Shown here piece by piece: positions 16,109 to 25,683 of a DNA stretch of 59,487 nucleotides. Under the pieces are notes generated by a model. It saw only the letters and a program-made list of their open reading frames with translations. It was not told the DNA's origin and ran no database searches. The DNA comes from a virus, in IMG/VR virus record IMGVR_UViG_3300036820_000019, positions 1 to 59,487 of that record. One strand, given 5' to 3'. Positions within the stretch are counted from its first letter, which is position 1. The number at the start of each line of letters is the position of its first letter. Both the position numbers and the translations under genes were made by a program.

Positions 16109-18775
16109 TTAGCCCTCGACTTCGTCGAACTCGACGGTGGCGCTCCAATTCACCTGGCTGCCGGAGTCGCCCGTCACGGTGACGACGAGCGTCGAGCCGT
16201 CGGTGTCGACGTCGACGGCCCATGTCGCCGCGGCCACGTCCTGAGCAACGAGGACCGGAGTCGGAGCGACGCCACCGACCCACGAATACGACGACACGCC
16301 ATCGCCGCGGAGGACTCCCTGCAAGGTCCACGCCGAATCGGTGCCGGGCACGTCGATCCGTCGCGCCACGATGCGCACGGTCACGAGGGCCGTCGTTGAC
16401 TCATTTTGCATCAGGAACGAGCCGACTTGAGTCGGCGTGTCGGTCATGTCCGTCTGTATGCCAGCGACGATCCGTTGGAACTGGGAGTCGCCAGCGACGG
16501 CTATAGGCGAGCCCGATTCGGCGTGTGCACCGTTGCCGAGGTAGGCGACCGAAGCGACGCCCTCGGCGTGTCCAGCCTGGCCGACGGTATCTTTGACGAC
16601 GGACCCGACGCCCTCGACGTGAGCATACGGCGCCCAGGCTTGGTTTCCGAAGCCCTCAGCATGCGCCCAGCCGTCGAGGACCCAGTTGCTCTCGCCCTCG
16701 ACGTGCGAGTTCTCGCCCATCGCCAGGTTGTTGTAGCCCTCGACTCGGTTCGGGCCACCGGCCGAGGAGTCATCTATGAACCCGACGGATATGACGGCGC
16801 CTTCGCCCTCGCCGAAGACGTTCCCGAAGTTCGCTCCGTCCCAGTAGACGATGGCTTGCGACCACGTGGTGCCGTTCCCGATGGGGCCCATGATGAGTTG
16901 TTGGGCGAGGTTCGCAGCGACGTCGAACGGCGCGACTCGAGTAAGTACCCAGGGGGTCCCGACCGAGCCAGCGTCAGTGACCTGATAGACGCCGTCGGAG
17001 TTCTCGCCACCGACGACGACAACCGCCTCGCCGACAGATGGGTCGGAGCCGTCGATGGAGAGGACGCCGTTCGCGACCGCCGTCAGGGTCGGCTCGGCGT
17101 AGGTGAAGTCGGGGAGGTAGGTCGAGGGCGTGTAGTCCGGCCACGTCGCGGGCGGCAGGAATGCGAGGTACCAATAGAACGCGTCGTCCTCGGCTTGCGT
17201 GACGTAACTCGCCGGGATGGCGGCCGCCTGGCCCGCGAGCTGCGTGTTGGTGGAACCGCCGCCGCCGCCGTAGGACACCCACGTCGAGGCGTCGTCGTCC
17301 CACTGCCAGATGCCCGTCGACGCGGCTTGAATGTCGATGGCAAGCGACGAGGTCCCCGTCGGCGTTAGGTCCGTGTCGTTCGGTGCGGTGGTCGTCAGGT
17401 ACAAGAGACCGGAGCCGGACCCGTCGACCACGAGACCGTAGAGACCGAGCCACGAGGCACCCGATGCCGACAGAGCGACCTCGGCGACTATGGCCGCGTC
17501 TTCGAGGCGTTGTAACACGGGCTGCAATCCGGCGAGGAACGCGTACGAACCGGTGAACCCGAGACCGGGCTCGGGCGAGCCGGTCAATTGGCCGAGACCG
17601 ACCCAGGCGGTGTCGTCAGCCGACGGGGGAGTGATCCATAGGCCGGTGCCGTCGGTGTCGTCCCAGTAGAGGTACGGGATCGAATCGGTCGGCGGGGTGA
17701 CGGCGCCGAGCGGTTTCCCGTGCGAACCGTTGCCAGAGGAGACGAGGAACCACGACGGCAGGCTGGCAGCTCCGATGACCTCCCAGTCAGTGTCCTCGGT
17801 GCCGGTCGCCTGGTAGAGAGCAGGCGTCGCGGTGTCGATGCAAAGGTCGCCCTCGGCATCGGGTGTGACGTGACCGTTCGGGTCGCCCGCATAGGTGTAC
17901 TTGGCGCCGGAGACCTGGCCCCATTGCGACGGCGTCAGTTCGACCCACGTCGCCGCACTGTCGAACTCGGTGACGGTGCATCCCCACCACGTCTCGGTGT
18001 CGATCCGCCAAGCGACGTCGCCCTCCTGGCCGGATTCAGCATCGTTCGGGTCGGTCGTGACGAAGTGCATCGCCGTGCCGGAACCGCCGAGGCGGAGCCA
18101 ATTGGCGACGTTCATGTTTCCGTCTTCGTCGATGCTCCCGGACAGGGGCGAGTCGGGCGCGCCCGTCTGCCACCGGACTTGCTGGTCGCCGTCGACGCCT
18201 CCGGGGTACCACCCGAACCCATTCCCCGAGCCGTCGTTCTGAGCGGCCGGGTCGGAGAGGAGGGCCGACTGATTCGGCAGGGCGAGGATCGAGACCGCAC
18301 CGGCGGTGGAAGTCGCGACGCCGGGGATGGTCGTGTCGGCCGCGCCGCCGACGGCTACCCAATCCTCGTCGGTGACGCCCAGGGCTTCGTAGACCGCGCC
18401 GTTCTCTGTATCTTGATACAGGGCGCCGATCTGAGACGGCACGGTGGTGCCGACCGGAGTTCCTTCGCCGAATTGGAACCACGACGGCAGGTCCTCATCA
18501 CCACCGGACGACGTCACGAGGAAGTAGTAGATGCTCCCGTCCCACTGAATCGCGATGGCGTAGTCGTCGGCGTCCTCCAACTCGAGGGCGTAGAAGCCGG
18601 CGCCGCCATAGTCGACCGACGTCGTCACCGGACCGGCGTCAGGTGAGCCCGCCGGAAGGGCGGTGTTCTCTGCAATCGGAGTGCCGCCGGTGAACCGCGA
18701 CGTGAGCCACGCCGAGACGGTCGCGCCGTTCTGACCCTGCTCGCCGATGATGAACTGACCTGATGCCCAAGTCAC
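16109..18775 (-). CDS. Large tail fibre with YadA-like head repeats
   Basis: This protein has 888 residues. The N-terminal 90 residues look like a virion-attachment domain. Several repeated modules follow with the pattern (GxLYQDTENGAVYEALG, GDLCIDTATPALYQATG), each ending in DxDWxxxG. At about 685-770 lie short repeats NNLAMGENSHVEGES, GWAHAEGFGNQA, YAHVEGVGS and QAGHAEGVAS, the left-handed beta-roll pattern of YadA-type adhesin heads. It probably forms a trimeric fibre that binds the host surface. Confidence 0.75.
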   Translation of the reverse strand: MTWASGQFIIGEQGQNGATVSAWLTSRFTGGTPIAENTALPAGSPDAGPVTTSVDYGGAGFYALELEDADDYAIAIQWDGSIYYFLVTSSGGDEDLPSWFQFGEGTPVGTTVPSQIGALYQDTENGAVYEALGVTDEDWVAVGGAADTTIPGVATSTAGAVSILALPNQSALLSDPAAQNDGSGNGFGWYPGGVDGDQQVRWQTGAPDSPLSGSIDEDGNMNVANWLRLGGSGTAMHFVTTDPNDAESGQEGDVAWRIDTETWWGCTVTEFDSAATWVELTPSQWGQVSGAKYTYAGDPNGHVTPDAEGDLCIDTATPALYQATGTEDTDWEVIGAASLPSWFLVSSGNGSHGKPLGAVTPPTDSIPYLYWDDTDGTGLWITPPSADDTAWVGLGQLTGSPEPGLGFTGSYAFLAGLQPVLQRLEDAAIVAEVALSASGASWLGLYGLVVDGSGSGLLYLTTTAPNDTDLTPTGTSSLAIDIQAASTGIWQWDDDASTWVSYGGGGGSTNTQLAGQAAAIPASYVTQAEDDAFYWYLAFLPPATWPDYTPSTYLPDFTYAEPTLTAVANGVLSIDGSDPSVGEAVVVVGGENSDGVYQVTDAGSVGTPWVLTRVAPFDVAANLAQQLIMGPIGNGTTWSQAIVYWDGANFGNVFGEGEGAVISVGFIDDSSAGGPNRVEGYNNLAMGENSHVEGESNWVLDGWAHAEGFGNQAWAPYAHVEGVGSVVKDTVGQAGHAEGVASVAYLGNGAHAESGSPIAVAGDSQFQRIVAGIQTDMTDTPTQVGSFLMQNESTTALVTVRIVARRIDVPGTDSAWTLQGVLRGDGVSSYSWVGGVAPTPVLVAQDVAAATWAVDVDTDGSTLVVTVTGDSGSQVNWSATVEFDEVEG

Positions 18776-18785
18776 TGTCGACTCC

Positions 18786-19670
18786 TCACAGCCACGCGTC
18801 GTTCCACGAGCAATACGCCTCCTGGGTGCCGGACGGCGACGCCGAGCCTAGGTGGTAGGTGATGGTCGTTCCACCGTTGGGCTTGAGTTGGAAGAACGCG
18901 ATCGCGGCGACGACGTCCCACGCCGAGTTCCCGTCTTGGTCGACGCACGTTTGGTTATACAGGTCGATCTCGATTGCGGTCGGCATGGGCGGCGCGGCAT
19001 TCGTCCCGCGGTTCGCCGACGTTATGAGGATCTGATTGCCGAGGTCGTCTTCGATGTAGTCGCCGTTGCACGGGTAGTCGAGCGTGAACACCGGCCACGC
19101 CGGGTAGTTGCCGAAGGTGTCGATGGCAACCGAGCCGTCACGGTCGAGTTCCTGCGGTGACCGACCCGACGGCGTGACTTGCTTGATCGGGAACGGGCAT
19201 ATCAGCGAGCCCTCGAATTGGAACGGCCAGGCGTCGGGAGTCTGCCCGGACGAGCCCGGCGGGACCTCTTTGTACTCCGGCTTCGATGCCAGGTAGCCAT
19301 CGAGGTACAGGTCAGTCTCGCCCTCGTGCACGACGACGTGGCAGGTCCCCTGAGCAAGCGTCGCGGCGAGGAGCATGCCCCACTGGGATTCGGCCGCCCA
19401 GCGCGCCGACTCGGAGGGAGCTATGGCGAAACCGTTGGCGAAAGTGATTAGTCGGCTTTGGAGTTCGTTCACGCCGACGATGGTCCCGTCGATGCCGTAA
19501 GGGTCGACGAGGACCTGGCGAACGTCGGGCCCGTCCCAGCCTTCGAGTTCCTCTATGGCCCAATAGACGCCGTTGCCGTCGGGGACGAGTTGCCCGGTGT
19601 CGTCGTTCGTCTCGTTGAAATTGATCGAGAGAACGCCGGTCGGGTCGGTGACGGTGTACCAGCGCGGCAC
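18786..19670 (-). CDS. Distal tail (Dit-like) minor tail protein
   Basis: This protein has 294 residues and sits just downstream of the tape measure gene, the usual place of Dit. It opens with beta strands (MPRWYTVTDPTGVLSINFNE) and contains QLQSR-type turns plus DYPCNGDYIEDDL. The GTG start at 19670 overlaps the tape measure stop (TAGTG). Dit proteins form the ring joining tail tube and tip. The assignment rests mainly on position and length. Confidence 0.6.
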   Translation of the reverse strand: MPRWYTVTDPTGVLSINFNETNDDTGQLVPDGNGVYWAIEELEGWDGPDVRQVLVDPYGIDGTIVGVNELQSRLITFANGFAIAPSESARWAAESQWGMLLAATLAQGTCHVVVHEGETDLYLDGYLASKPEYKEVPPGSSGQTPDAWPFQFEGSLICPFPIKQVTPSGRSPQELDRDGSVAIDTFGNYPAWPVFTLDYPCNGDYIEDDLGNQILITSANRGTNAAPPMPTAIEIDLYNQTCVDQDGNSAWDVVAAIAFFQLKPNGGTTITYHLGSASPSGTQEAYCSWNDAWL

Positions 19671-22159
19671 TAGGAGTGCTTCACTTTCGAGGCCTGGGAG
19701 CGGGTGGTCTGTTGGGCGATGGTCTGACCGCTCAGCTTGACGGTCGTCGTCGTCTTCGGGGTGCCGGGCCGCATGGGTGACCGCGGGATGGCGGCCGCCT
19801 TTGCTTTCTCCGCGGCGACCTCGGCGTTGTGCTTCTCCAAGCCAGCGACTCCGCCGTACCGGGCAACGATGGCGTTTGTCTTGGCGGTGTCCGACGTCGA
19901 CGGCGTGACCGCGTGTCCGCCGAAAAAGTTGTAGACGTCACGGCCGAGGTCTTTGTCGTACTGCCCGGCCTTCGTGTGCTTGAGGGCTTCGGTCGTGAGG
20001 CCGAACGCCGCGACGCCTGCGGCCGCAACTGCTATGCCCTGTATGCCCGCAGAGAACGCACCGAGACCAGCGCCGCCTTCGAGACCGGAGGTCCCGGCCA
20101 GGATCTCCGCACCGGACATGAGACCGAGGGCCTTCGTGGCGTCTCCGATCATCGTTATGAACTTGACGAACTTGGCGCCGGTGTAGAGGGCTATGGCGCC
20201 GCCGAGAGTTACCTCGAGTGCGTGTGCCGCGTCCGACGCCGCGCCCTTGTTCTTTTCGAGCCAGTTCGCGCCCTTCGTCAAGTCGCCGACGAACTCGGTC
20301 AATTTCGGAATCACCTTGAGGCCGAGCTTCGTCCCCAAATCTTCGAGGTCGGACCCGAGGATGGCGGCCTGCTTGTCGAGCGTCTGGTTGTTCTTCGCCG
20401 CGGCCTTCGCCGCCGAACCCGCCGCGGCGACTTGCTTGCCCCACTTCTGGAATGCCGCCGGGCCCTCGTTTATGACCTTGAGCATCACCTGCGCGGCACC
20501 GGCGCCGAACAGAGTCGTCGCGGCCTGGTCGCGCTGCTCCGGGGTGAGGACCGCGAACGCCTGGTGCAGGAGACCGAGCGTCTTCGTCGTGCCGATGAAC
20601 TGGCCCTTGGCGTTGAACAACTGGATCCCGGTTTTGCCAAGCGCCAGGATCTCCGCCTCGAGTGAGGCTTTCTGGTCCTTGAGCCCGACGGTTGACTGCC
20701 CCATGGACGCGTTCGTCGTGTCGAGCTGGGATTCGAGGTCGGCGAGATTCGTCTTGAGCAGCGTCACGTTGGCATAAGCGGGCGACGACGAGGTCACCGT
20801 TCCGAACGAAGCGATCTGAGTCTTGAGCGCCGAGATTTGCGAGGTCAGATTCGCGGCCGCCGGTGAGGATGCTCCGGCCTTGTCGAGTTCGGCGTTGACC
20901 TTATCGAGTTGTTGCTTGAGGGAGGCAATCGACGTGCCGCCCTTCGTGCCGAGCGATTCGAGCTGCTCCGTGACGGCGGTCGATCCGCCGAGGAGCTTCG
21001 TGAGCGCCGTCGAGACCATCTGCACGCCCTTGCCGCCGACGACTCCGTTCTTCGCCAACTCGACCATCAGCGTGGCGACGTCGCCGAGGGATGGCGAGGC
21101 GGTGCCGAGGCGGCCGTGCAGTTTGTCGACGGCCGTCGTGACGGTCCCGAGCGAGGTCTGGGTGAGGCGTGACGCGTTGAACAACACGTCCGAGGCGTAG
21201 GCAGCCTGGTCCGTCTTGAGCGAGAACGCTTGCATGACCTGTGAGAGGTTCCCGGTCGTCGTCGCGAGGTCACCGGAAACGGCCTCGTTCAAGTCGAGCG
21301 CGGTGTTCATGAACTTGAGCGCCTGCGCCGCGGTGAGTGCCTTGCCCTGGGTAGCTCCGAGCTGCCCGGCGACCTTGGCGTAGGCGGTGCCGATCTGTGT
21401 CGCCGAGGCGTAGGCGACTCCGCCAGTCGAGAGGAACGCGTTCGAGATCTTCGTCGCGGCCGCAGTCGAGATATTCGCCGAGGCGGCGATTTGGTAGTTC
21501 ACCTGTTGGAACCCGGTTGCCAGCTTGACCGATTCGTACACGACGCCGACGGCCAGTGCCGACCCGGCCAGGAGGACTACCTTGCCGAGTTTGGCGTACG
21601 ACGAAGCGAGCTTGTCGATGTTGCCCTTGTTCGCATCGACCGCCGTCGACGCCCGCGCGAGCGCACCGGCGAACGGGAGTTCGGCCGACTCGGCGACGGC
21701 GCCCAGTTTGCCGAGACCCGTCGAGAGAGCGCCGCCGAAACCCTCGGCCGCCTGCTTGCCCTTCGTGGCGAAGAATGCCGCCAGACCACCGAGCCCGACC
21801 GAGGCATCCTCGGGCAGAGTCTCAGCCATGCCAGCGAACGAAGACGAGATCGAGTCGTGGATCGCGGTGTCGAATGCTTCACCGGTCGCCAGACCTCCGG
21901 CCGCGCCGACCGCCGCGCCTGCGTCTTGGAAGTCGCGGGGAACGAGGAGGCCCGAGGAGTCGAGCTTGAACTTGCCGAGTTCCTCCGAGGCGCCGGTGCC
22001 GACGGCGTCGCCGTAGACCGCACCGGCCGCCAGGCCCGCATCCGACAGTGCGTCGCCGGTCTCTGAACCCGCGGCGAGTTCGGCCTCGGTGGCGTCACCG
22101 AAACCCGTCATCAGCGGGCGGAGTTCTACATACGCATAGCCGACGACGCCGTCAGGCAC
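19670..22159 (-). CDS. Tape measure protein
   Basis: This protein has 829 residues. Residues 215-390 show the phage tail tape measure domain (KLATGFQQVNYQIAASANIS, AQALKFMNTALDLNEAVSGD, SLGDVATLMVELAKNGVVGG). A coiled coil lies near 410-490 and hydrophobic helices near 690-760. The basic C-terminus ends TRSQASKVKHS. Tape measures set tail length; at about 1.5 angstrom per residue this predicts a tail near 125 nm. It follows the chaperones with an eight-base overlap. Confidence 0.88.
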   Translation of the reverse strand: MPDGVVGYAYVELRPLMTGFGDATEAELAAGSETGDALSDAGLAAGAVYGDAVGTGASEELGKFKLDSSGLLVPRDFQDAGAAVGAAGGLATGEAFDTAIHDSISSSFAGMAETLPEDASVGLGGLAAFFATKGKQAAEGFGGALSTGLGKLGAVAESAELPFAGALARASTAVDANKGNIDKLASSYAKLGKVVLLAGSALAVGVVYESVKLATGFQQVNYQIAASANISTAAATKISNAFLSTGGVAYASATQIGTAYAKVAGQLGATQGKALTAAQALKFMNTALDLNEAVSGDLATTTGNLSQVMQAFSLKTDQAAYASDVLFNASRLTQTSLGTVTTAVDKLHGRLGTASPSLGDVATLMVELAKNGVVGGKGVQMVSTALTKLLGGSTAVTEQLESLGTKGGTSIASLKQQLDKVNAELDKAGASSPAAANLTSQISALKTQIASFGTVTSSSPAYANVTLLKTNLADLESQLDTTNASMGQSTVGLKDQKASLEAEILALGKTGIQLFNAKGQFIGTTKTLGLLHQAFAVLTPEQRDQAATTLFGAGAAQVMLKVINEGPAAFQKWGKQVAAAGSAAKAAAKNNQTLDKQAAILGSDLEDLGTKLGLKVIPKLTEFVGDLTKGANWLEKNKGAASDAAHALEVTLGGAIALYTGAKFVKFITMIGDATKALGLMSGAEILAGTSGLEGGAGLGAFSAGIQGIAVAAAGVAAFGLTTEALKHTKAGQYDKDLGRDVYNFFGGHAVTPSTSDTAKTNAIVARYGGVAGLEKHNAEVAAEKAKAAAIPRSPMRPGTPKTTTTVKLSGQTIAQQTTRSQASKVKHS

Positions 22160-22831
22160 GGGGCGCGTCTTTCACAACCGGCTTCGCCCTCGGGACCATG
22201 GCCGTCATTTTCGCAAGCGCGGCCTGCGCAGATGGGGATAGTCCCCAGTTCGTGTTCACCGGGTTCACACCGGGCCCTCGATTGCCCATGATGCGCTGCA
22301 ATGCCTCCTCGGCTTCCTCGCCGCCGAGATGGTCGAGGGCCAGGACCCACAACATAGCCACCCAGCCCCGGAGCGGTACTAGGTCAGGGTCGACGCCTAC
22401 TCGCCAGAAGCACCCGGCGAGCCAGTCCCGTTGGCCGATGCACCATTGGATGAGCCCTTCGGCTCGGTCGTAGGGTCCACGTCTGAGTACGCACCAGTCA
22501 GGAACTCACGCACGGCTTGAACCGTGTCGAACCCTTCGTCGAGTGGCAACCGGCGCCGCACCACGTCAAACCTTTTGACCGCCGCGGCGTGGCCCTCCTC
22601 GTCGACGTCGGGTGACGGCGCCAGGCAGTCGGAGATGAGCTGCACCGCGGCCTCGACCGGGATCGTCGCCTTGTTCGGGTCGAGGGGATCGAACCGGATG
22701 TGCGCCCGGTAATCCTCCATGACCGCGATCGTTATGTCCGGCAGGCACGCGAACTCCTCGCCGTCGAGGATGAACGCGACGTCGCGTTGTCGAGGCGCGG
22801 CGACTTTGAACTCCTGGCGAAATTGGGTCAT
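22152..22831 (-). CDS. Tail assembly chaperone, frameshifted long form (GT-type)
   Basis: The -1 frame relative to the short chaperone is open from 22505 to 22152. It reads RAEGLIQWC, IGQRDWLAG, then VDPDLVPLRGWVAMLWVLAL and HLGGEEAEEALQRIM, the standard T part of tail chaperones. It has no convincing start of its own. A -1 slip in the overlap would fuse it to the first 120 or so residues of the short form. A weak slip candidate is GGACCCT at 22472-22478. Such proteins load on the tape measure and recruit tail tube subunits. Confidence 0.65.
22397..22831 (-). CDS. Tail assembly chaperone, short form (G-type)
   Basis: This protein has 144 residues from the ATG at 22831 (AAGGAGC site). It begins MTQFRQEFKVAAPRQRDVAF with FILDGEEFACLPDITI, typical of the N-terminal part of actinophage tail chaperones, then a helical region. 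The last 25 residues are low-complexity Ser/Gly/Asn. This fits a zero-frame tail read only when the ribosome does not shift. Confidence 0.75.
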   Translation of the reverse strand: MTQFRQEFKVAAPRQRDVAFILDGEEFACLPDITIAVMEDYRAHIRFDPLDPNKATIPVEAAVQLISDCLAPSPDVDEEGHAAAVKRFDVVRRRLPLDEGFDTVQAVREFLTGAYSDVDPTTEPKGSSNGASANGTGSPGASGE

Positions 22832-23256
22832 AGCAGCGAGCTCCTTATGATGATGTTTGCCGACTCCCACAGCCACGGTTGAGGTCGGGTTCCTGGGTGA
22901 TTGACGCTTGCGAAGAAAACGTAGCCGCCGCCCTTCGGCCAAAAGAAGTGCAACGCGGAGGCGTTGACCGCGGCGATGGGATGCGGGCTCGTGCCCTGAT
23001 GCACGAAGTAGGCGTACGACTTGTTGGCACCGATGCGGAATCGCCAGCCCAACTCGACGTCGAGCGCCTCGTCCATGAAGTGCGATTTCTTGAGGCCTCC
23101 GGCGCCAACGTTCGGACCGCCTGAGCCCTGCGCGACCGGGCATCGTTCGATGGCGAGCGCCTCGACCCGGAGGGCTATGTTGCGCGCACCGAGGAACGTC
23201 TGCTGGGCGACGACGAGCCGCCAGTCGGGCTTGAGAACGAACCGCGGGATTGCCAC
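22828..23256 (-). CDS. HK97 gp10-like tail completion protein
   Basis: This protein has 142 residues. The C-terminal half matches the gp10-like pattern: YAYFVHQGTSPHPIAA, LHFFWPKGGGYVFFASVN, then NHPGTRPQPWLWESA. Proteins of this fold close the head-tail joint or the proximal tail. The GTG at 23256 is the first usable start after the upstream stop; its ribosome binding site is weak. The ATGA overlap with the chaperone gene links the two. Confidence 0.72.
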   Translation of the reverse strand: MAIPRFVLKPDWRLVVAQQTFLGARNIALRVEALAIERCPVAQGSGGPNVGAGGLKKSHFMDEALDVELGWRFRIGANKSYAYFVHQGTSPHPIAAVNASALHFFWPKGGGYVFFASVNHPGTRPQPWLWESANIIIRSSLL

Positions 23257-23267
23257 GGTCGGCGAGG

Positions 23268-23612
23268 CTAGTGCTGTCCGGGAGGGGAGTACCCGCAACA
23301 GGAGCGGGCGGGTAGCGCCGCCGGTGCGGGCTCGCCGTCGGGGCCCTCGAGTAGGACCAAGTGCTTTCGGAGGCACACTTCGAGATGGCGGTGAGTTTTC
23401 TTCACGTCGCCCCAGTGGTTCGCCGCGATCCCGAACACGTTCGCCAGGGCGTACACGCGCACGTAGCCGTCCGGCACGTCACCCGGCAAGCCATCCGATC
23501 GAGGCGGCGCCTTGCGGATCGTCTCGGCCGAGAGGATGGTGACCTCACGAACCTTCGGCTTCTCGACTTCGAGAGACGGTACCGCCTTTGGCGAGGTCCG
23601 GCGGGTGGTCAT
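23268..23612 (-). CDS. Head-tail region hypothetical protein
   Basis: This protein has 114 residues. The N-terminus is rich in charged residues (KAVPSLEVEKPKVREVTI). The middle (VYALANVFGIAANHW, KKTHRHLEVCLRKHLVLLEG) is helical. The end is Pro- and Cys-containing. It lies between head-tail connector and tail completion genes, so a connector role is possible. No family was recognised. Confidence 0.55.
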   Translation of the reverse strand: MTTRRTSPKAVPSLEVEKPKVREVTILSAETIRKAPPRSDGLPGDVPDGYVRVYALANVFGIAANHWGDVKKTHRHLEVCLRKHLVLLEGPDGEPAPAALPARSCCGYSPPGQH

Positions 23613-23908
23613 CCGATGACTTGCAGGAACCCGGCCGCGATCCGCGCCTCGACGTCGGGTGTGCGCGGCAGGGTGTACGTCTTGAGGGCCCGGAGCGTCG
23701 CGTGCCCCGCGAGCGACTGACCGGCCATCGCTCGGACCTTCACGTCCGGGTAGGTCGTCTCGGCGGTGTCTGCGCCCTCGGCGAGGTTCGTGGCGCCCTG
23801 CGTGGTCTCAGCCTCGTCTCCGGCCGGTTTGGCGTTCGGGGCGAGCGCCTCGATCTCCTCGGCTCGTGCGACGGCTGGGTCCGGCGGTGCGTGGTAGGGC
23901 TCGGTCAC
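23609..23908 (-). CDS. Head-tail region hypothetical protein
   Basis: This protein has 99 residues with a GTG start at 23908. The first 60 residues are acidic and Ala-rich, probably disordered. The last 40 form helices (GQSLAGHATLRALKTYTL, DVEARIAAGFLQVIG). It is in the connector gene cluster. Nothing decides its role. Confidence 0.55.
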   Translation of the reverse strand: MTEPYHAPPDPAVARAEEIEALAPNAKPAGDEAETTQGATNLAEGADTAETTYPDVKVRAMAGQSLAGHATLRALKTYTLPRTPDVEARIAAGFLQVIG

Positions 23909-23923
23909 GCGCCCGACATTACC

Positions 23924-24460
23924 TCAAGGCATCTGGATCTGCACCGTTAGCTCGTAGCCGACGAACTGCCCTTTGGGTCCAATGGGTTCGAGCGGCCCGA
24001 TCAGTGCGGGCTTGAACGGAAACAGGGTGTTCTGGAATTGAGCAACCTGCAAGGCGGCGAAGATGACGAACGCCGCATTGAGCGAGTTCTTCGAGAACGC
24101 GGTGATGGCTTGCGCCGAGGCGGGCTCGAAACCGGCGATGGCCGAGATCTTCGGTTCGGGAACCGGCGTCTTCGCCCAAGTCTGGACCTTGAAGATGGCG
24201 ACGGTCTGGGTCCACTTCGCCTCGCCCGGCGTCATGCCCGCGAACTGTTGAATGCCGATCTGTCCGGCGTGCCCCATGGAAAACAGGACGGCGACCGTTC
24301 CCGGCACGTCGAGCGGGAACTCGATTCCCGGTGCGATCAGACGGTTTCGGAAGCCGTCTATGTCGTTGGCGTCGAGGGCCGCCGAGGCGGTGTCGAGGAT
24401 CGTCTGCGCCAGGTTCGAGAGAGTCGGCGGTTGAACGTACGGCGGGACGTTGTCGCTCAA
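23924..24460 (-). CDS. Head-tail connector region protein
   Basis: This protein has 178 residues, with a TTG at 24460 overlapping the preceding TGA as TTGA. It has an N-terminal helix (LSNLAQTILDTASAALDAND) and strands such as FPLDVPGTVAVLFSMGHAGQ and FVGYELTVQIQMP. The size and place after the adaptor suit a tail terminator or connector, but no motif is decisive. Confidence 0.55.
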   Translation of the reverse strand: MSDNVPPYVQPPTLSNLAQTILDTASAALDANDIDGFRNRLIAPGIEFPLDVPGTVAVLFSMGHAGQIGIQQFAGMTPGEAKWTQTVAIFKVQTWAKTPVPEPKISAIAGFEPASAQAITAFSKNSLNAAFVIFAALQVAQFQNTLFPFKPALIGPLEPIGPKGQFVGYELTVQIQMP

Positions 24461-25344
24461 GAAATGACCGGCTGGTCGAAGTTGTACCACTCCTGGTAAA
24501 GCGGACTCTCCTCGGGCGCGACCGAGTCGGGAGAGATGAACGAGGCTCGACGTCGGAGGCCGAACGGATTCGAGGCGACGATGAACAGGTCGACGAGCGG
24601 CAGGCCCGTGAGCCCTTTCTCTATGAACGTCAACGGGTCGGCCGCTATGGCGGTGACGCCCTGGCGAGCGATGTTTATGACGCGCTGCGGGAGGTCCGAC
24701 TCCGAGCCCGAGAGGGCTTTGGCGATCTCGACGGCGTAGGCGAACGCGGCGATCCTGCCGTCAGCGGGCAGTCGCTTTCCCCAGGCGTAGTCGACGAACC
24801 ATCGACCATCGGAGAGCGCCGGCTGTCGGAGGTCCTGGCAACACGGCCAGACCTGCGGCGAGTTCGGTGCGGGCGGTGGCGTCGTCGACGCCATGCGGAC
24901 AAGGCGCCGCTTGTTGAGCAGCGTGTAGTCGATGCCCGGTCGGAGCAGCGTGCCGTTGACCGTGACGCCTGATATGACGACCGACGTCGGGAAGACGAAC
25001 TCGGCCGACGACGCGCAGTTACAACCGTTCCACGCGTAACCGCCCGCGCCCCATCCCTGCCAGAGCGACCACGCCGAGCCCCAGCCTCCCCACGACGCCA
25101 TCCACCACGGCGCGCACCCGCAGTCGCGGTTTATGACCGTCGGTTGTATGCGAGCGATTCCGCCCTCGGCGAACTGCCGACCGGTGAGGCGGTACAAGTT
25201 CTCCGAGGCGGCGCAACAGATCAGGCTCAGCATCTCGGGATTCGAGGCGATGTCCGGCGAGAGCCAGCCGGAGCCGCCCTGCCCGTCGGAGTTGGCGCCG
25301 GGTGCGGCGAGGATCTGGTCGGGGGTGACCCATGGGAGGAGCAT
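24457..25344 (-). CDS. Head-to-tail adaptor-like protein
   Basis: This protein has 295 residues. It begins with a helix after LPWVTPDQILAAPG and has ICCAASENLYRLTGRQFAEG, a common opening of actinophage head-tail adaptors in which a helical bundle docks on the portal. A Trp/Gly-rich stretch (WWMASWGGWGSAWSLWQG) and a CxC turn follow. The C-terminal helices VEIAKALSG and RVINIARQGVTAIA fit the same family. Confidence 0.6.
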   Translation of the reverse strand: MLLPWVTPDQILAAPGANSDGQGGSGWLSPDIASNPEMLSLICCAASENLYRLTGRQFAEGGIARIQPTVINRDCGCAPWWMASWGGWGSAWSLWQGWGAGGYAWNGCNCASSAEFVFPTSVVISGVTVNGTLLRPGIDYTLLNKRRLVRMASTTPPPAPNSPQVWPCCQDLRQPALSDGRWFVDYAWGKRLPADGRIAAFAYAVEIAKALSGSESDLPQRVINIARQGVTAIAADPLTFIEKGLTGLPLVDLFIVASNPFGLRRRASFISPDSVAPEESPLYQEWYNFDQPVIS

Positions 25345-25356
25345 GCTCGTAGATCC

Positions 25357-25674
25357 TTAGCTCGGTGGTCCTGGCGGCGCGAGCGCAGTGAACACGGCCG
25401 ACTCGGTGATGGCGCATGCTCCGGTCCCCTGCACGGTGAGCCGACCCACTCCCGCGACGGTAACCGGCAACTCGACCTGGTAGACGCCGACCTCGAGTTT
25501 GTTGATGGTTGCCGGGTAGGCGAGAGGAGTCCAAACGTCGCCCTGCAAATACTGGGCGGTGACGGTGTCGGGATCGACTGGCACCGAGGGTGCGTCGGGA
25601 TTGGCGAACGTCATGGTCGCGGTGATCGATGTATTTGTATACAACGGGTCCGGCAGGTTGAGCTGAATCGCCAC
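25357..25674 (-). CDS. Ig-like small virion protein
   Basis: This protein has 105 residues and is almost entirely beta. The strands (ITATMTFANPDAPSVPVDP, VTAQYLQGDVW, VGVYQVELPVTVAG, GRLTVQGTG) are arranged as in bacterial Ig-like domains found on phage heads and tails. It probably decorates the virion or assists the fibre encoded upstream. Confidence 0.6.
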   Translation of the reverse strand: MAIQLNLPDPLYTNTSITATMTFANPDAPSVPVDPDTVTAQYLQGDVWTPLAYPATINKLEVGVYQVELPVTVAGVGRLTVQGTGACAITESAVFTALAPPGPPS

Positions 25675-25683
25675 GGCGACAGC

